Made by a program: the position numbers and the translations under genes
Source: Neoceratodus forsteri
Lineage: Eukaryota; Chordata; Ceratodontiformes; Ceratodontidae
Assembly: GCA_016271365.2 (NCBI GenBank)
Contig: CM057456.1
Span: forward strand, 665,783,501-665,847,500
Length of the DNA stretch: 64,000 nucleotides
Direction of reading: 5' to 3'
The notes under the pieces: generated by a model
Database searches by the model: none
What the model was told of the DNA's origin: nothing
Seen by the model: the letters and a program-made list of their open reading frames with translations, nothing else
Shown here: one piece after another, positions 1-9,875 of the stretch
Position numbering within the stretch: the stretch's first letter is position 1
Layout: each line of letters opens with the position of its first letter

Positions 1-486
1 CACCACCTAATCTACTTAGTCCACAAAATCCACAGAGTCAAATCCCCTCCCAAATTTATATTCCAGTGTTCTTACAAATCCCTCAACCTCTCCCCCCTTC
101 TGGATGATCTTCACCACTCTAATTGGGTCCCAAGCGCAAACCGCTCTAATATGGATTCAGCCCTTATGCACTTTCAGAACACCTTCCTCTCCGCCTGGGA
201 CAAACACGCCCCCCTACGCTGGGCTACAGTCCGTGGTTCCCACCTACCCTGGATCACTCCTGAGCTGATTGCTTGCCAACAAGCCCGTGATAAGTCCTGG
301 CGAATCTACAAATCCTCACTCCTCCCCGGCGACTATACCTCCTATCGCATGCTCCTCAATAGCTGCACTAAGGCCATCCACCTAGCTAAGTCTGAATATT
401 TTAATAACACACTTCATGCAAACCTTGGTAGATCTTCCAAATTCTGGAAAGTCATTGGCTCCCTTTTTTCCCCCCCAAACAGTTAA
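1..486 (+). pseudogene. L2-like ORF2, endonuclease/RT linker
   Basis: The frame is open from base 1 and continues through the methionine at 151 to the stop after 486, so 151 is not a true start: the protein begins upstream of the window. Residues such as WITPELIACQQARDKSW are typical of the basic linker between endonuclease and RT in L2 and Jockey LINEs. A frameshift near 416-480 moves the protein into the next frame, probably in the T/C homopolymers at 464-476. Confidence 0.75.
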
Positions 487-1500
487 CCCGCCACCTCTTC
501 TCCTTGCCCAAGGGACTCTCCTTTCTGATCCCCTGGAAGTCGCTTCTGAGTTTAATTCATATTTCACTACCTGTGCCTATGCCCTCCTTGAAGCCCTTCC
601 GCCTGCAAACACTCCAACTCCTCAGTCTCCTATCCCCCACCTATCCAGCATGAACCCCTTCTCCTTTAGACCCATTTCCCCCACTGAAACTTTAGATGTC
701 CTTTGCGCCCTAAACCCCTTCAAAGGCAATTACCCTGATGGTCTTGACAACAAACTCCTTTTCTTATCTGCTCCCGCCATCGCTACCCCCCTCACAGCCC
801 TACTAAATCTTTCCTTCAGTACCGAGTCACTCCCCTCCGTATGGAATCATGCCACTGTTCTACTCCTCCCCAAAGGTGGTGACTCTACTTCTGTATCAAA
901 CTACTTCCCTATCTCCCTCCTCCCCACCCTCACAAAACTCCAGGAACACCTTGTGCTATCCCAACTCTCCCACTTCCTCACAGAAACTAACTTCTTCACC
1001 CCTTTCCAGTCCGGGTTCAGAAAGCACCACTCCACTACCTCCTCCCTGCTCAGACTCACAGACCACATCCTCACTGGGATGGACAAAGGGCCAATTACTG
1101 CTGCTATTTTTATCAACCTAGCAAAAGCCTTCGACACCCCTATCCCATTTCTCTCCTCTATCTCCTGCCTTTCCGGAGCTGGTTTAGCTGAATCCGCCAT
1201 AAACTGGTTCAGTGCCTACCTTTTAAATAGATCCCAATCCACTAAAATAGCTGACCACATCCCCCCCCATCACCTCTGGCGTTCCGCAAGGCTGAGTTCT
1301 CGGCCCCATCCTCTTCTCCATCCTCCTAAATGACTTGCCAAACTCCTGCTCCTCTTCCGCCATACACATGTATGCAGACGACACAGTCCTCTTCTCCTCC
1401 AGCCGGACCCTCGAAGAAGTCACTTCCAAACTTCAAACTGATTTCACCAAAATCTAACTCTGGTTCAACAGCAACCAACTCTCCCTAAATGCGAAGAAAA
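416..1500 (+). pseudogene. L2-like reverse transcriptase
   Basis: This frame encodes RT blocks in order: ISLLPTLTKLQEHLV, then FTPFQSGFRKHHST, then FINLAKAFDTP (a decayed form of the LSKAFDTV block). After the frame breaks at about 1250-1333, the catalytic YADD is encoded at 1371-1382, followed by LFSSSRTLEE and NQLSLNAKK. The catalytic aspartates are therefore still present in the DNA although the frame is broken. The enzyme would copy its own RNA at a nicked chromosomal target. Confidence 0.85.
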
Positions 1501-1508
1501 CCAACTCT

Positions 1509-2219
1509 ATGATTTTCGGCACCAGACAGCGCCTTTCCAAACTCACCTCCCCTCTGAGATTCCACACCCTAAATAACACAGTCCTCGAAGAAGTACCCTA
1601 CTTCAGGTACCTCGGGGTTTGCCTTGACTGCCACCTATCCTTTTCAACCCCCGTCGATGCCATCATTTCCAAACTGCACCCAAAACTTGGTGCCCTCTAT
1701 AGAAACCATACTAGTCTCCCTCTTCCTGTCAGACACGAAATTGTTCAGAAAATGATTCTACCCTCCTTCGACTACAGTGATGTAGTTTACAGTTCCGCTG
1801 CACAGGCCACCCTAGCCAGATTAGACCCCCTCTTCAATGCTTTTTTCTGCTTTGCCCTCGATGCCCCCCCTCATTCACATCACTGCACGCTTTATCGTTC
1901 CCTATCCCTACCTTCTCTGAGTAACCGGCGCCTAATTCATTGTGCTAAATTCACTTCTAACTTCTGGCTCGGCTCTCTCCCTCCCTATCTCGCATCTGCC
2001 CTAACCTCCCCACTCACCCCCTCACACGCCCTCAGATCCGCTGACCCTAGACTACTTTTCATCATACGCCGAAGGACCACCACCGGCCAATCTGCATTCT
2101 CCTACCTCTTCCCTAAACTCTGGAATGGCCTACCCACCCAGGCCTGTCATTCTTCATCCAAGCTCTCCATTTCCTTTGCCCTCTCTAACTTCCTTGCAAC
2201 TAGTTGCTGCTGCCCCTGA
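1509..2219 (+). pseudogene. L2-like ORF2 C-terminal domain
   Basis: A 236-codon open stretch beginning MIFGTRQRLSKL carries the post-RT motif YFRYLGVCLDCHLSF and ends with SYLFPKLWNGLP, both standard landmarks of the L2 C-terminus. The first methionine is internal: upstream codons (LSLNAKKTNS) read into it in the same frame, after the stop near 1456. It is followed by 700 bp of pyrimidine-rich 3' UTR. Confidence 0.8.
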
Positions 2220-2924
2220 CCACCTTCCCATTTGGCTTCTCCCCACATACTCCCCCTGTGCCTGACCAGCGGCCTGGCCATGCCTAATTGTCTGGCTTAT
2301 ATGCTACCCCCGTGCACTTATACCCACCCTATTTCCTTCCCCACACTCTCATTCTCTCCCTTCCCTCATTCCTAATCAATCTAAGCTCCCCATCCCCAGT
2401 CCCTCCCTCCTCACCTATACCTCTCCCCTACTCACCTACGTTTCCACACCCTCCATCTCTTCCCCTATCTTCCTTCCAAATCCTTCCTCTCTATGTGATG
2501 CATCTCCCTGAATCTCAGCCTCCGCTACTGACATTCAAATTCTGCTATTACTACCTCTGTTCTGTAACTGGCACTTATGTATTTCATGTTTTGCCTCACT
2601 GTGTACCCTTGTATTGTATACCATGCCTTACGATCATGTTCTGTACTGTTCCTACCTCGCTGAGAAACCACGATTTGTATAACCTGTACTTACTGTGTCT
2701 GCGCTGTACTGAACTGCACTGCCTATGTATAAGTTCAAATGTAATCCCTCCCAACTATGTTCATTTTCCATATTATGCTACTGCAAGTTCAACTATTGTA
2801 TGTATACCTGCCTCCTCTGTAACCCCCCAGGTCGCACCATGAGACGAGCATTTTTTATTCAGTGTGCCTTTCCTGGTGAAACATTTTCTATAAATATAAA
2901 TAAATAAATAAATAAAGGGAACCC

Positions 2925-3090
2925 CTAAGAAGCTTACGCCACATGTGGTCCAGCCCCTAGCCTTACTCTCTACTGATCTTCACCAACTGCTGTATCCACT
3001 ACTGAAATAGTGGTAGGTTTATAGAAAGCTCTCCACCAGAACCCATCAGAACTAATGACTAAAACACAAAGAGTAGTCTTGTGACCTATG
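2925..3090. repeat. Dispersed repeat, copy of unit at 6048-6256
   Basis: The stretch from the CCCCTAGCCTTACT motif through ACTGAAATAGTGGTAGG and AAAGCTCTCCACCAG recurs at 6048-6256, where about one and a half units of roughly 140 bp are arranged in tandem. I do not recognise the family. The two sites flank the CR1 and foldback at 3289-5996 at some distance. Confidence 0.6.
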
Positions 3091-3288
3091 CTACAGGTAT
3101 GGATTTGTGCCTAGTCTTTGCTAACTAGAGGAAAAAGTCCTGTCAGTACAAGAAAATGTTTTCTAACAGATGTGGAAATATGTTGCTTTAACAAGTTTAC
3201 CTGAATTTTCTTGGAGTATATGGTTTGGCATTGTTTGCTTTACTCAGACCCAGCCAGCACCTGATCTCTCAGAATGAAGAGATGTTAA
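3091..3288. other. No recognised feature
   Basis: This is AT-rich sequence between the dispersed repeat and the 3' end of the CR1 element. I see no coding frame, tandem repeat or terminal repeat in it. The words CAGACCCAGCCAGCACCTG near 3244 resemble wording in the foldback arms at 6798-6828, but too briefly to assign. Confidence 0.5.
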
Positions 3289-3337
3289 AAACATAGAAAT
3301 GTAGACTGAGATGGCAGGTAAGGACTGCTTGGCCCAT

Positions 3338-3703
3338 CTAGTCTACCCATTTCCCTACCTCCAGGATAGGCTGCAGATCCCAGTTAACCAACAGCCTATT
3401 TCTTCCTACCCCCACAAGAACTGCCTTATGTCTGTCACAAGCATTCTTGAATTCTCCCACAGTTTTAGACCCCACAACTTCCTCAGGAAGGCTGTTCCAT
3501 GCATCCACTACCCTCTCTGTGAAATAATACTTCCTCACATTGCCCCTGAACCACCCACCCTCTATCTTTAAATGGTGTCCCCTTGTTCTTGCATGTCTCT
3601 TTTTCTGAAAGATGCTACCCTCTTGGACTTTGTTGATTCCACTGAGGTACTTAAAAGTTTCTATCGTGTCCCCCCTCTCCCTTCTTTCCTCAAGGGTATA
3701 CAT
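3338..3703 (-). pseudogene. CR1 ORF2 C-terminal domain
   Basis: Open for 121 codons from MYTLEERRERGDTIE through KYLSGINKVQEGSIF to YFTERVVDAWNSLPEEVV and FKNACDRHKAVLVG. This is the usual CR1 C-terminus following the RT. The start methionine is internal to the domain, since related copies read into it from upstream (YEERLKQLNM type). The stop near 3338 is the expected end of ORF2 just before the 3' UTR. Confidence 0.85.
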
Positions 3704-4020
3704 ATTATGCTACTTTAGTCTCTCCTCATATTGCTTCTCTTGCAGACCCTGCACCATTTTAGTTGCCCTTCTCTGGACTGCCTCTATCCTGTCTATGTCC
3801 TTGCAGAGATGGGGTCTCCAGAACTGGACACAGTACTCCAGATGGGGTCTCACCAACTGTCTGTACAGAGGGATAACAACTTCCTGTTTTCTGCTGCTGA
3901 TGCCTCTCCCTATGCATCCCAGTATACCCAGCCCTCCCTACTGCCTTCTCACATTGCTTCCTAACCTTAAGGTCATCTGATATGATTACCCCCAGGTACC
4001 TTTCCATTTTGTTGTTGTTA

Positions 4021-5056
4021 CTACCTCCCCATTGTGCAGTCTTCCCTGAGTTCTTGTTTCCCAGGTGCACTATTTTGCACTTCTTTGCATTGAATCCTCT
4101 GCCATACTTCTGACCATTCCTCCAACCTTGCCAAGTCCCTTCTCATCCTTTCCATGCCTCCTTGTGTATCAACCCTGTTGCAGATCTTTGTGTCATCTGC
4201 AAATAGGCATACTTTTCCTTCCAGTTCCTCTGCAATGTCACTTATGAAGACATTAAAAAGGACTGGACCCAATACTATGGTACCCCACTAGTAACCCCTC
4301 TTTCTTCAGAGTGGACTCCATTTATAATTACTTTCTGCGTCCTGTTGTCCAGCCAATGTTTTACCCAGGCTACCACCCTGGGACCCTCTCCCAGGCTGGT
4401 TAATTTGACTATTAATCTTTTGTGTGGGACTGTGTCAAATGCCTTGCTAAAGTCTAGGTAGGCCATGTCCACAGCCCCTCCCTGGTCTACTACTTTGGTC
4501 ACCCAGTCAAAGAAATCTATTAGATTCTTCTGACATGACCTTCCTGCTGTGAACCCATGCTGCCTTGGGTCCTGTGCCCCACTGGCCTCTAGGTACTCAA
4601 CTATTCTTTCCTTTCAGAAGTGACTCCATCACTTTCCCTACCACAGAGGTCAGACTGACAGGTCTATAGTTTCCTGCCTCTGTCTTGGTCCCACTTTTGT
4701 GAAGGGGAATCACATCTGCTTTCCTCCAGTTCTCGGGTACCACACCATCCTCCCATGATTTATTAAAAAGAGTTGCCAGTGGTTTCACTAGTCCCCCCCC
4801 TTAATTATTTTAGAATTCTGGGGTGAATTCCATCAGGCCCTATTGCTTTGTCCACCTTCAGTTTTAGGAGTTCTTGCAGAACCCTTTTTTCTGTGAAAGG
4901 ACTGAGATCAACCCCTCTATCAAGAGTGCTTCTGTTAATTGGATTAGGCACTTCCCCCTCCTCTTTTGCGAATACTGAGCAGAAATATTCATTCAGTATC
5001 CCTGCTTTTTCACTGTCCCCCTCTGCCCACCCACTGTTCAGTCTATTCAGCCTCAC
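4021..5056 (-). pseudogene. CR1 reverse transcriptase, multiply broken
   Basis: Four short frames together give the CR1 RT in order: thumb-side HPRILK end (4805-5056), NYRPVSLTSVV (4597-4788), AYLDFSKAFDTVPH and WVKHWLDNRTQKVI (4275-4502), then VFISDIAEELEGKVCLFADDTK (split over 4021-4272). The FADD catalytic core is retained. At least three frame breaks lie between the pieces. Confidence 0.85.
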
Positions 5057-5117
5057 TATCCCTCCCTTTGTCTTTCTACACTCGCTGATGTACCTATAAA
5101 AGGTTTTAGCCCCCTTC

Positions 5118-5972
5118 TTAAAGGGGCACTGTTAGCTTTGCCCCTCGGTTTACCTTCAGTTCACAAATGCTGACCTGTGGACACAAACAAACATTATGTA
5201 TGCTCTGGAATGGCCCTGCATCAAGGTAAAAGTGATCAGTTTACCTGATTTCTGATATTTTGCACTACTTTCTTCATATTCATCCCGACTGAAAGTCTCC
5301 ATTCCCCGGAAGCAGATGCCGTGCTGGGAACGAGCGTCTACTGTTCACTCGGTGCTGAGGTGTACCTTTTAGCAAACACATCACAGCACACACGTCATAC
5401 AGCATAAACAATAAAATTATAAAATTAAAGAGCTGCTGGTATGTACAACGATAAAACGAGTGCTGGATTAGCTTTAAAATCCTACTGGAGTCTGGGGCCG
5501 AAATCCCGAGCATGCGCACTTGAGGTCACAGGAAAGATCTTGCGCATGTGCCAGAAAGTGCCACTAGTATGCATGCGCGGGATTTCGGCCCCCAGACTCC
5601 AGTAGGATTTTAAAGCTAATCCAGTGCTCGTTTTAACGCTATACATACTAGCAGCTCTTTAATTTTATTGTTTATGCTGTACTACGTGTGTGCTGTGATG
5701 TGTTTGCTAAAAGGTGCACCTCAGCACCAAGTGAACAATAGACGAGCGTTCCTGGTGCGTTCCCAGCATGGCATCTGCTTCCAAGGGATGGAAACTTTCA
5801 GTCAGGATGAATATGAAGTAAGAAGTGCAAAATATCAGAAATCTGGTAAACTGATCACTTTTACATTGATGCAGGGCCATTCCAGAGCATACATAATGCT
5901 CGTTTGTGTCCACAGGTCAGCATTTGTGAACTGAAGGTAAACCGAGGGGCAAAGCTGACAGTGCCCCTTTAA
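5118..5972. mobile_element. TTAA-flanked foldback element (T2/Kolobok-type MITE)
   Basis: The body is 5122-5968 (847 bp), flanked by TTAA at 5118-5121 and 5969-5972. Ends are AGGGGCACTG and CAGTGCCCCT. The whole element is a near-perfect inverted repeat with arms of about 390 bp and a short centre near 5510-5580. Removing it with one TTAA rebuilds the CR1 sequence seen intact in other copies (compare 25065-25085 reversed), which proves the insertion. TTAA plus AGGGG fits the TTAAAGGRR terminus described for Xenopus T2 elements. A piggyBac-type relative is less likely because those begin CCY. No transposase is encoded. Confidence 0.85.
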
Positions 5973-5996
5973 CTGAGTTGGCTATCTTTTCCTCAG
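5973..5996 (-). mobile_element. CR1 LINE remainder beyond the foldback
   Basis: These bases (CTGAGTTGGCTATCTTTTCC) continue the CR1 RT-linker sequence interrupted at 5117, matching the reverse of 25065-25085 and 47440-47465. The copy ends here by 5' truncation. Confidence 0.75.
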
Positions 5997-6047
5997 TTGG
6001 AATATTTACCCAGAATTCTTGGCAGCTGTATGTAAATCAGCATTTGT

Positions 6048-6256
6048 ACTCCTGAAATAGTGGTTGGCTAATAAAAAGCTCTCAACCAGAAGCAACAGCT
6101 CAGACACAAAGGGCATACCTAGGAGGCCTATACCAAGAGCGGTTCAGCCTCTAACCTTACTGTCTACTGATCTTCACCTACTACTGAAATAGTGGCCTGC
6201 TTATAGAAAGCTCTCAGCCAGCAACCATCAGAAGTAACAACTCAAACACACAGGAT
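6048..6256. repeat. Tandem repeat, about 140-bp unit, 1.5 copies
   Basis: TGAAATAGTGG occurs near 6053 and 6185, each followed by a version of AAAGCTCTCAACCAG and a CTCAAACACA-type end. The same unit appears at 2925-3090. The family is not recognised. Confidence 0.6.
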
Positions 6257-6519
6257 GATTGTAAGAAACAAATACTAAGTAGGGCTCAACCCATAGCTTT
6301 AATGTTTTTTGTGCATTGCTGGTTTTCTGCTGAGACAGATACCAGGGGAAAAAAAGGCAGATTTTTTTGAAAGATGTTAAAGTAGTAGTTCTACCAGAAT
6401 CTTCTTTGCAATGTATAACCCAGGCTTTTTTGTCTGCTGAGGCAGCTTCTCTTCTCACTCAGCCAGAGGCTATTCTTTCAGCATAAGGAGCATTTTTGGA
6501 ACACTTACTGCACGCCACC
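6257..6519. other. No recognised feature
   Basis: A short stretch between the tandem repeat and the second foldback. The only open frame (6228-6458, minus) has no recognisable motif and no supporting context. Confidence 0.5.
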
Positions 6520-8343
6520 TTAAAGAGCAGGTGCTTAATAAAGGTGCATATCTTAAAGAATGATGGTTTGGGGCCTTTAGATGCTTTTTCAATTTTTCAG
6601 TTTGCTTTTATTTGTTTACTTACGTTTCCATCTTTTTATTTGTATTTTGCCAAGGGCTAGTGAGAAAAAAAATCCATTGCAGTCCCAGTGTGAAGATGTC
6701 AGAAAACCCTTACTAGCAAGCCTAGCAGTGTATTGCAAAGGGAAACTATAACCTTTCTACTTTTCAGATATTACTTTCAGACTGACCTATAGGTGGAGCT
6801 GTAAGCAGACCCAGCCTGCCCCTGTATCTCCAGACTGACATACAGGTTGAGCTGTGAGCTGACCCAGCCTGCCCCTATACTTTTAGACTGACCTACAGGT
6901 GGTGTTGTGAGACCCTTCAATTGCACTGTGCAATCTACATGCAAATCAGGTCATAATGCGATGCTAATATGTATGTTTTCCCACTGACTGCCTAAGTAGG
7001 GGCATTTGTGTGACACTTTTGAATACAACAAATGTTTGCCCTGTGAAGATATCCCAGTGCCGGGTGAACGTGTTAGCCCTGTGTAAACACTGCACAAATG
7101 TATTTGTGCTGCACAAACCTGTCTTGAACCATAACACAGTTCTGCAGTATTTGGCCTACACTGTTGTTTGCAGCTTTAGTGCATCCACTTCTTCTTTGCC
7201 AGCACACACATTGGCCATGTAGTTCACCTTTATCTTGCTGGAAAAATAACACATCCTGCCACCAAAATATCATATATTTAATAGACATATGTGATGTTTG
7301 ATAACATGTGGGGCCAGAGATTCAAAGCTTAGCCACCGAGCAAAATTAGCACTACACGGTGTGCTAAATTAGCCCTGAACCATTTGCATGTTATATTCAA
7401 AGGAATAGACCCTTGGGGCTAAAGCAACTGACTATAGCATGCAAATGAAGCCATGCAAACAGGGCTGGGAGTGCAGTGCAGTGCAATAACAGGCCAGCAA
7501 ATAATACAGCTATGAATATAGCATCTGGGAAGTGCAAATCAGTACAGTAGCCCAGTGCACAAAGAAGGTATAAGTGAACTACGTGGCCAATGTGTGTGTG
7601 CTAGCAAAGAAGTGGATGCACTAAAGCTGCAAACAACAGTACAGGCCAAATACTGCAGAACTGTGTTATGGTTCAAGACAGGTTTGGGCAGTACAAATGC
7701 ATTTGTGCAGTGTTTGTACAGGGTCAACACATTCACCCGGCACTAGGACGTTTTCTCAGGGCAAACATTTGTTGTATTCAAAAGTATTACACAAATGAGC
7801 CTACTTAGGCAGTCGGTTGGAAAACATCCATATTATCATCGTATTATGATCTGATTTGCATGTAGATTGCACAGTGCAATTGCAGGGTCTCAGAGCGCCA
7901 CCTGTAGGTCAGTCTGAAAGTACAGGGACAGGCTGTGTGAGCCCACAGTACCACCTGTAGGTCAGTCTGACAGTACAGGGGCAGGCTGGGTCAGCTCACA
8001 GCACAACCTCTAGATCAGTCTGGAAGTATAGCGGCAGGCTGGGTCTGCTTACAGCTCCACCTATAGGTCAGTCTGACAGAAATATCTGAAAAGTAGAAAG
8101 GTTGTAGTTTCCCTTTGCAATACACTGGCAGGCTTGCTAGTAAGGGTTTTCTGACATCATCACACAGGGATTCCATTGGACTCTTTTTTTCACTAGCACT
8201 TGGCAAAATACAAATAAAAAGATGAAAATGCAAGTAAAAGTAAATAAATAAATAAAAGCAAACTGAATGATTGCAGAAGCATCTAAAGGCCCCAAACCTT
8301 CATTCTTTAACATATGCATGTTTACCAAGCACCTGCTCTTTAA
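6520..8343. mobile_element. Large TTAA-flanked foldback, 1.8 kb
   Basis: TTAA at 6520-6523 and 8340-8343 bracket a body of 6524-8339 that starts AGAGCAGGTGCTT and ends AAGCACCTGCTCT. The arms, about 6524-7240 and 7553-8339, are inverted copies of each other with moderate divergence. The unpaired centre (about 7241-7552) holds the left end of a GGGCCAGA-type DNA transposon at 7311. The arms themselves contain internal sequence of that transposon, including the AGGTCAGTCTG repeats. TTAA and AGAG termini suggest a T2/Kolobok relative; no transposase is seen. Confidence 0.75.
7311..8070 (+). mobile_element. Harbinger-like element fragment inside the foldback
   Basis: Begins GGGCCAGAGATTC, close to the GGGCCAGATATTC ends of the copies at 19520, 27539 and 38005. 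It shares with them the GCTAA/TTAGC-rich left end, the words GTGGCCAATGTGTGTG and AAATGAGCCTACTTAGG, and four copies of a 50-55-bp unit containing AGGTCAGTCTG (7900-8080). It lacks the right half. The reverse complement of its 7555-8070 part forms the left arm of the foldback. Confidence 0.7.
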
Positions 8344-8594
8344 GTACAATATGCGTTAAGTGTGAGTGGAGTTTGAAATATCTTATGTAATTCATGCTCC
8401 AGATCTTGCAGGTATGACTGCAGCAGTGGACATTCCTAGAATATGTGCATATGTGATGCTCTTTGCTTGCCACAATAATGCTTTCTCCCTCGGGGTTAGT
8501 GTCTCCAAATATTTAGGGATTTCTAATACCGTGGCAAGAGTGGACCCCATTCTTTAGCCAGGGCATATTCAAAACTCAAGAAATTAGTAATGTA

Positions 8595-9251
8595 TTAATC
8601 TTTGATGTTTGCTGAGAGCGCTCTTCTCAGCACATGCAGCTTCCCCAAAATGGCTTCCTTTTGAAGTTCATAAGGTGTCACAAGTATTGGTAGCATATTT
8701 AAAAGTGCCTGAAAGTTCTTTTTGATTAGTCCCATTGCTCCAAGCACTACTGGAACAATTTGTGTATCCTTATTCCACATCAGTTTGGTTTCTGACTGCA
8801 TATCTTGGTATTTCATGATTTTGTGTCTCTCTGTACGCAGCACACTGTAGCCACTAGGGGTGGCTATTTCAATCAATAATGCTACCTTTGTTCTCTTTTC
8901 TTGTATTACAATATCGGGTTTTCTTGCTTCCACTTTCTTGGCTGTTGGTATTGGGTGATTCCATGTGATCATTACTTCTTCATTCTCTGTGATTCTTTGT
9001 GGTTCATGTTTCCAGTGTCTCTCTGCTACCTGTATGTTATAGTGTCTGCACAGTTTCCAGTGGATCAATCTTGCTACATTGTTGTGTCTTTCAGTATACA
9101 GGCCTTCTGCCATGAGTACTGCACATCCAGCCACGAGATGCGCAACTGTTTCTAATTCTGTACTACAGAACCTGCACTTGTCTGTTTCTCCTGTTTTTTC
9201 TATGGATTTTGCGAACCATCTTGTGCGTAGCCCACTATCTTGGGCTGCCAT
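8595..9251 (-). pseudogene. R4-type zinc knuckle and restriction-like endonuclease
   Basis: 218 codons. Residues C26, C29, H38 and C43 form the CX2CX8HX4C knuckle (CRFCSTELETVAHLVAGC), followed by TERHNNVARLIHWKLC. The nuclease core has KPDIVI (D113) and ALLIEIA (E128), the expected PD...E spacing. The tail has KYQDMQSE and VPVVLGAMGLIKKN, typical of R4/Dong proteins. The methionine is internal: upstream DNA in the same frame encodes related residues (EFRPRDERLI type). The role would be nicking target DNA for priming. Confidence 0.82.
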
Positions 9252-9419
9252 TATTAGTCTCTCATCTCGTGGCCTAAATTCACCTCTTTTTAACCACTCA
9301 TGGGTCAGGGCTCGATCGACCTGTGGTTGGTCCAGTAGCTCCCTGTATTTTCCACTATAATTATGGACTTTCCAATTGTTTTTTCTTTTCTGTTGGTCTT
9401 TATCCTTATACTCCTTTTT

Positions 9420-9857
9420 CTAATTCTTTGCATTTTCTGTTGCTGACAATTCCTTATCTACTTGTGGATTGACATCAATCTCTGCTACCCTTCTGAAGGC
9501 TTCTCCTAATTTGATGAATGAAGTCATTTCAGGCTTATTTTCTTCATAATGCAAGACCTTGACTATATTTGGGTCCAAGGATGTCAGTAAGTATGTATGT
9601 AGCCCCACTATTGTGGATCTATATGTGTAATCAATCTCAATGAGGCCCATGCTTCCCTCTGCCCTTGGGATGTATAATCTTGGCATGCACTGATTTTTGT
9701 ACATTAATTGGTGAGCATGAAACATTTTTCTTGTTTTTATATCTAGCTGGTTCAACAGTTTCTGTGGCCAGTCTATCACACCAAAGCTGTATGATATCAC
9801 TGGAAGGGCGAGTTGCCAGTGTTGTAATAAATTGGGCCATTTATCACTGGTATGCAA
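9420..9857 (-). pseudogene. R4-type LINE, region after reverse transcriptase
   Basis: 145 codons encoding ALPVISYSFGVIDWP, then LDIKTRKMFHAHQ, then RLYIPRAEGSMGLIEID, a block order I recognise from R4/Dong-clade LINE proteins between RT and the zinc knuckle. It is truncated upstream, since no RT core is present at 9860 and beyond. A frame break separates it from the nuclease part. Confidence 0.78.
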
Positions 9858-9875
9858 AAAAAAAAAAAAAAAAAA
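9856..9875. repeat. A20 tract
   Basis: A run of 20 adenines next to the 5'-truncated end of the R4-type LINE. It may mark a second insertion boundary, but no element ending here is identified. Confidence 0.8.

Larger units (their letters stand above)
1..2916 (+). mobile_element. L2-like LINE, 5' end outside the window
   Basis: The reading order is end of endonuclease/linker (1-486), reverse transcriptase (about 416-1500), C-terminal domain (1509-2219), a C/T-rich 3' UTR, and a (TAAA)n tail at about 2898-2916. Three frames must be joined and one stop lies near 1456, so the copy is dead. The RT motifs and the C-terminal stretch FSYLFPKLWNGLP match the L2 side of the Jockey group in family style. 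The assignment to L2 rather than Crack or Daphne is inference. The tail and poly-pyrimidine 3' UTR fix the orientation. Confidence 0.85.
3289..5117 (-). mobile_element. CR1 LINE, 5'-truncated (3' part)
   Basis: Read on the minus strand it encodes most of the CR1 RT and C-terminal domain and ends in the CR1 3' UTR with its conserved hairpin (GGCAGA...TCTGCC type, decayed here) and an AACATAGAAA-type tail at 3289. Recognisable pieces are NEYFCSVFAKEEGE (5056 end), NYRPVSLTSVVGKVMESLL (4597-4788), YLDFSKAFDTVPH (4275-4502), LFADDTKICN (4021-4272) and YFTERVVDAWNSLPEEVVG (3338-3703). Each piece lies in its own frame, so the copy is heavily broken. The element resumes at 5973 after the foldback insertion. 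Confidence 0.92.
8580..9857 (-). mobile_element. R4/Dong-type LINE, 3' part
   Basis: The minus strand encodes the region after RT, a zinc knuckle and a restriction-like endonuclease, followed by a short 3' UTR. The family match is to R4/Dong-clade LINEs, which cut with a PD-(D/E)XK-type nuclease rather than the AP endonuclease used by the other LINEs in this window. It is 5'-truncated near an A20 tract (9856-9875). The two coding parts are in different frames with a break between 9252 and 9420. Confidence 0.8.

Noticed and set aside
2288..2842. 184-codon frame after the L2-like C-terminal domain
   Set aside because: Lies in the C/T-rich 3' UTR; Pro/Leu/Ser-rich composition is expected from poly-pyrimidine DNA.
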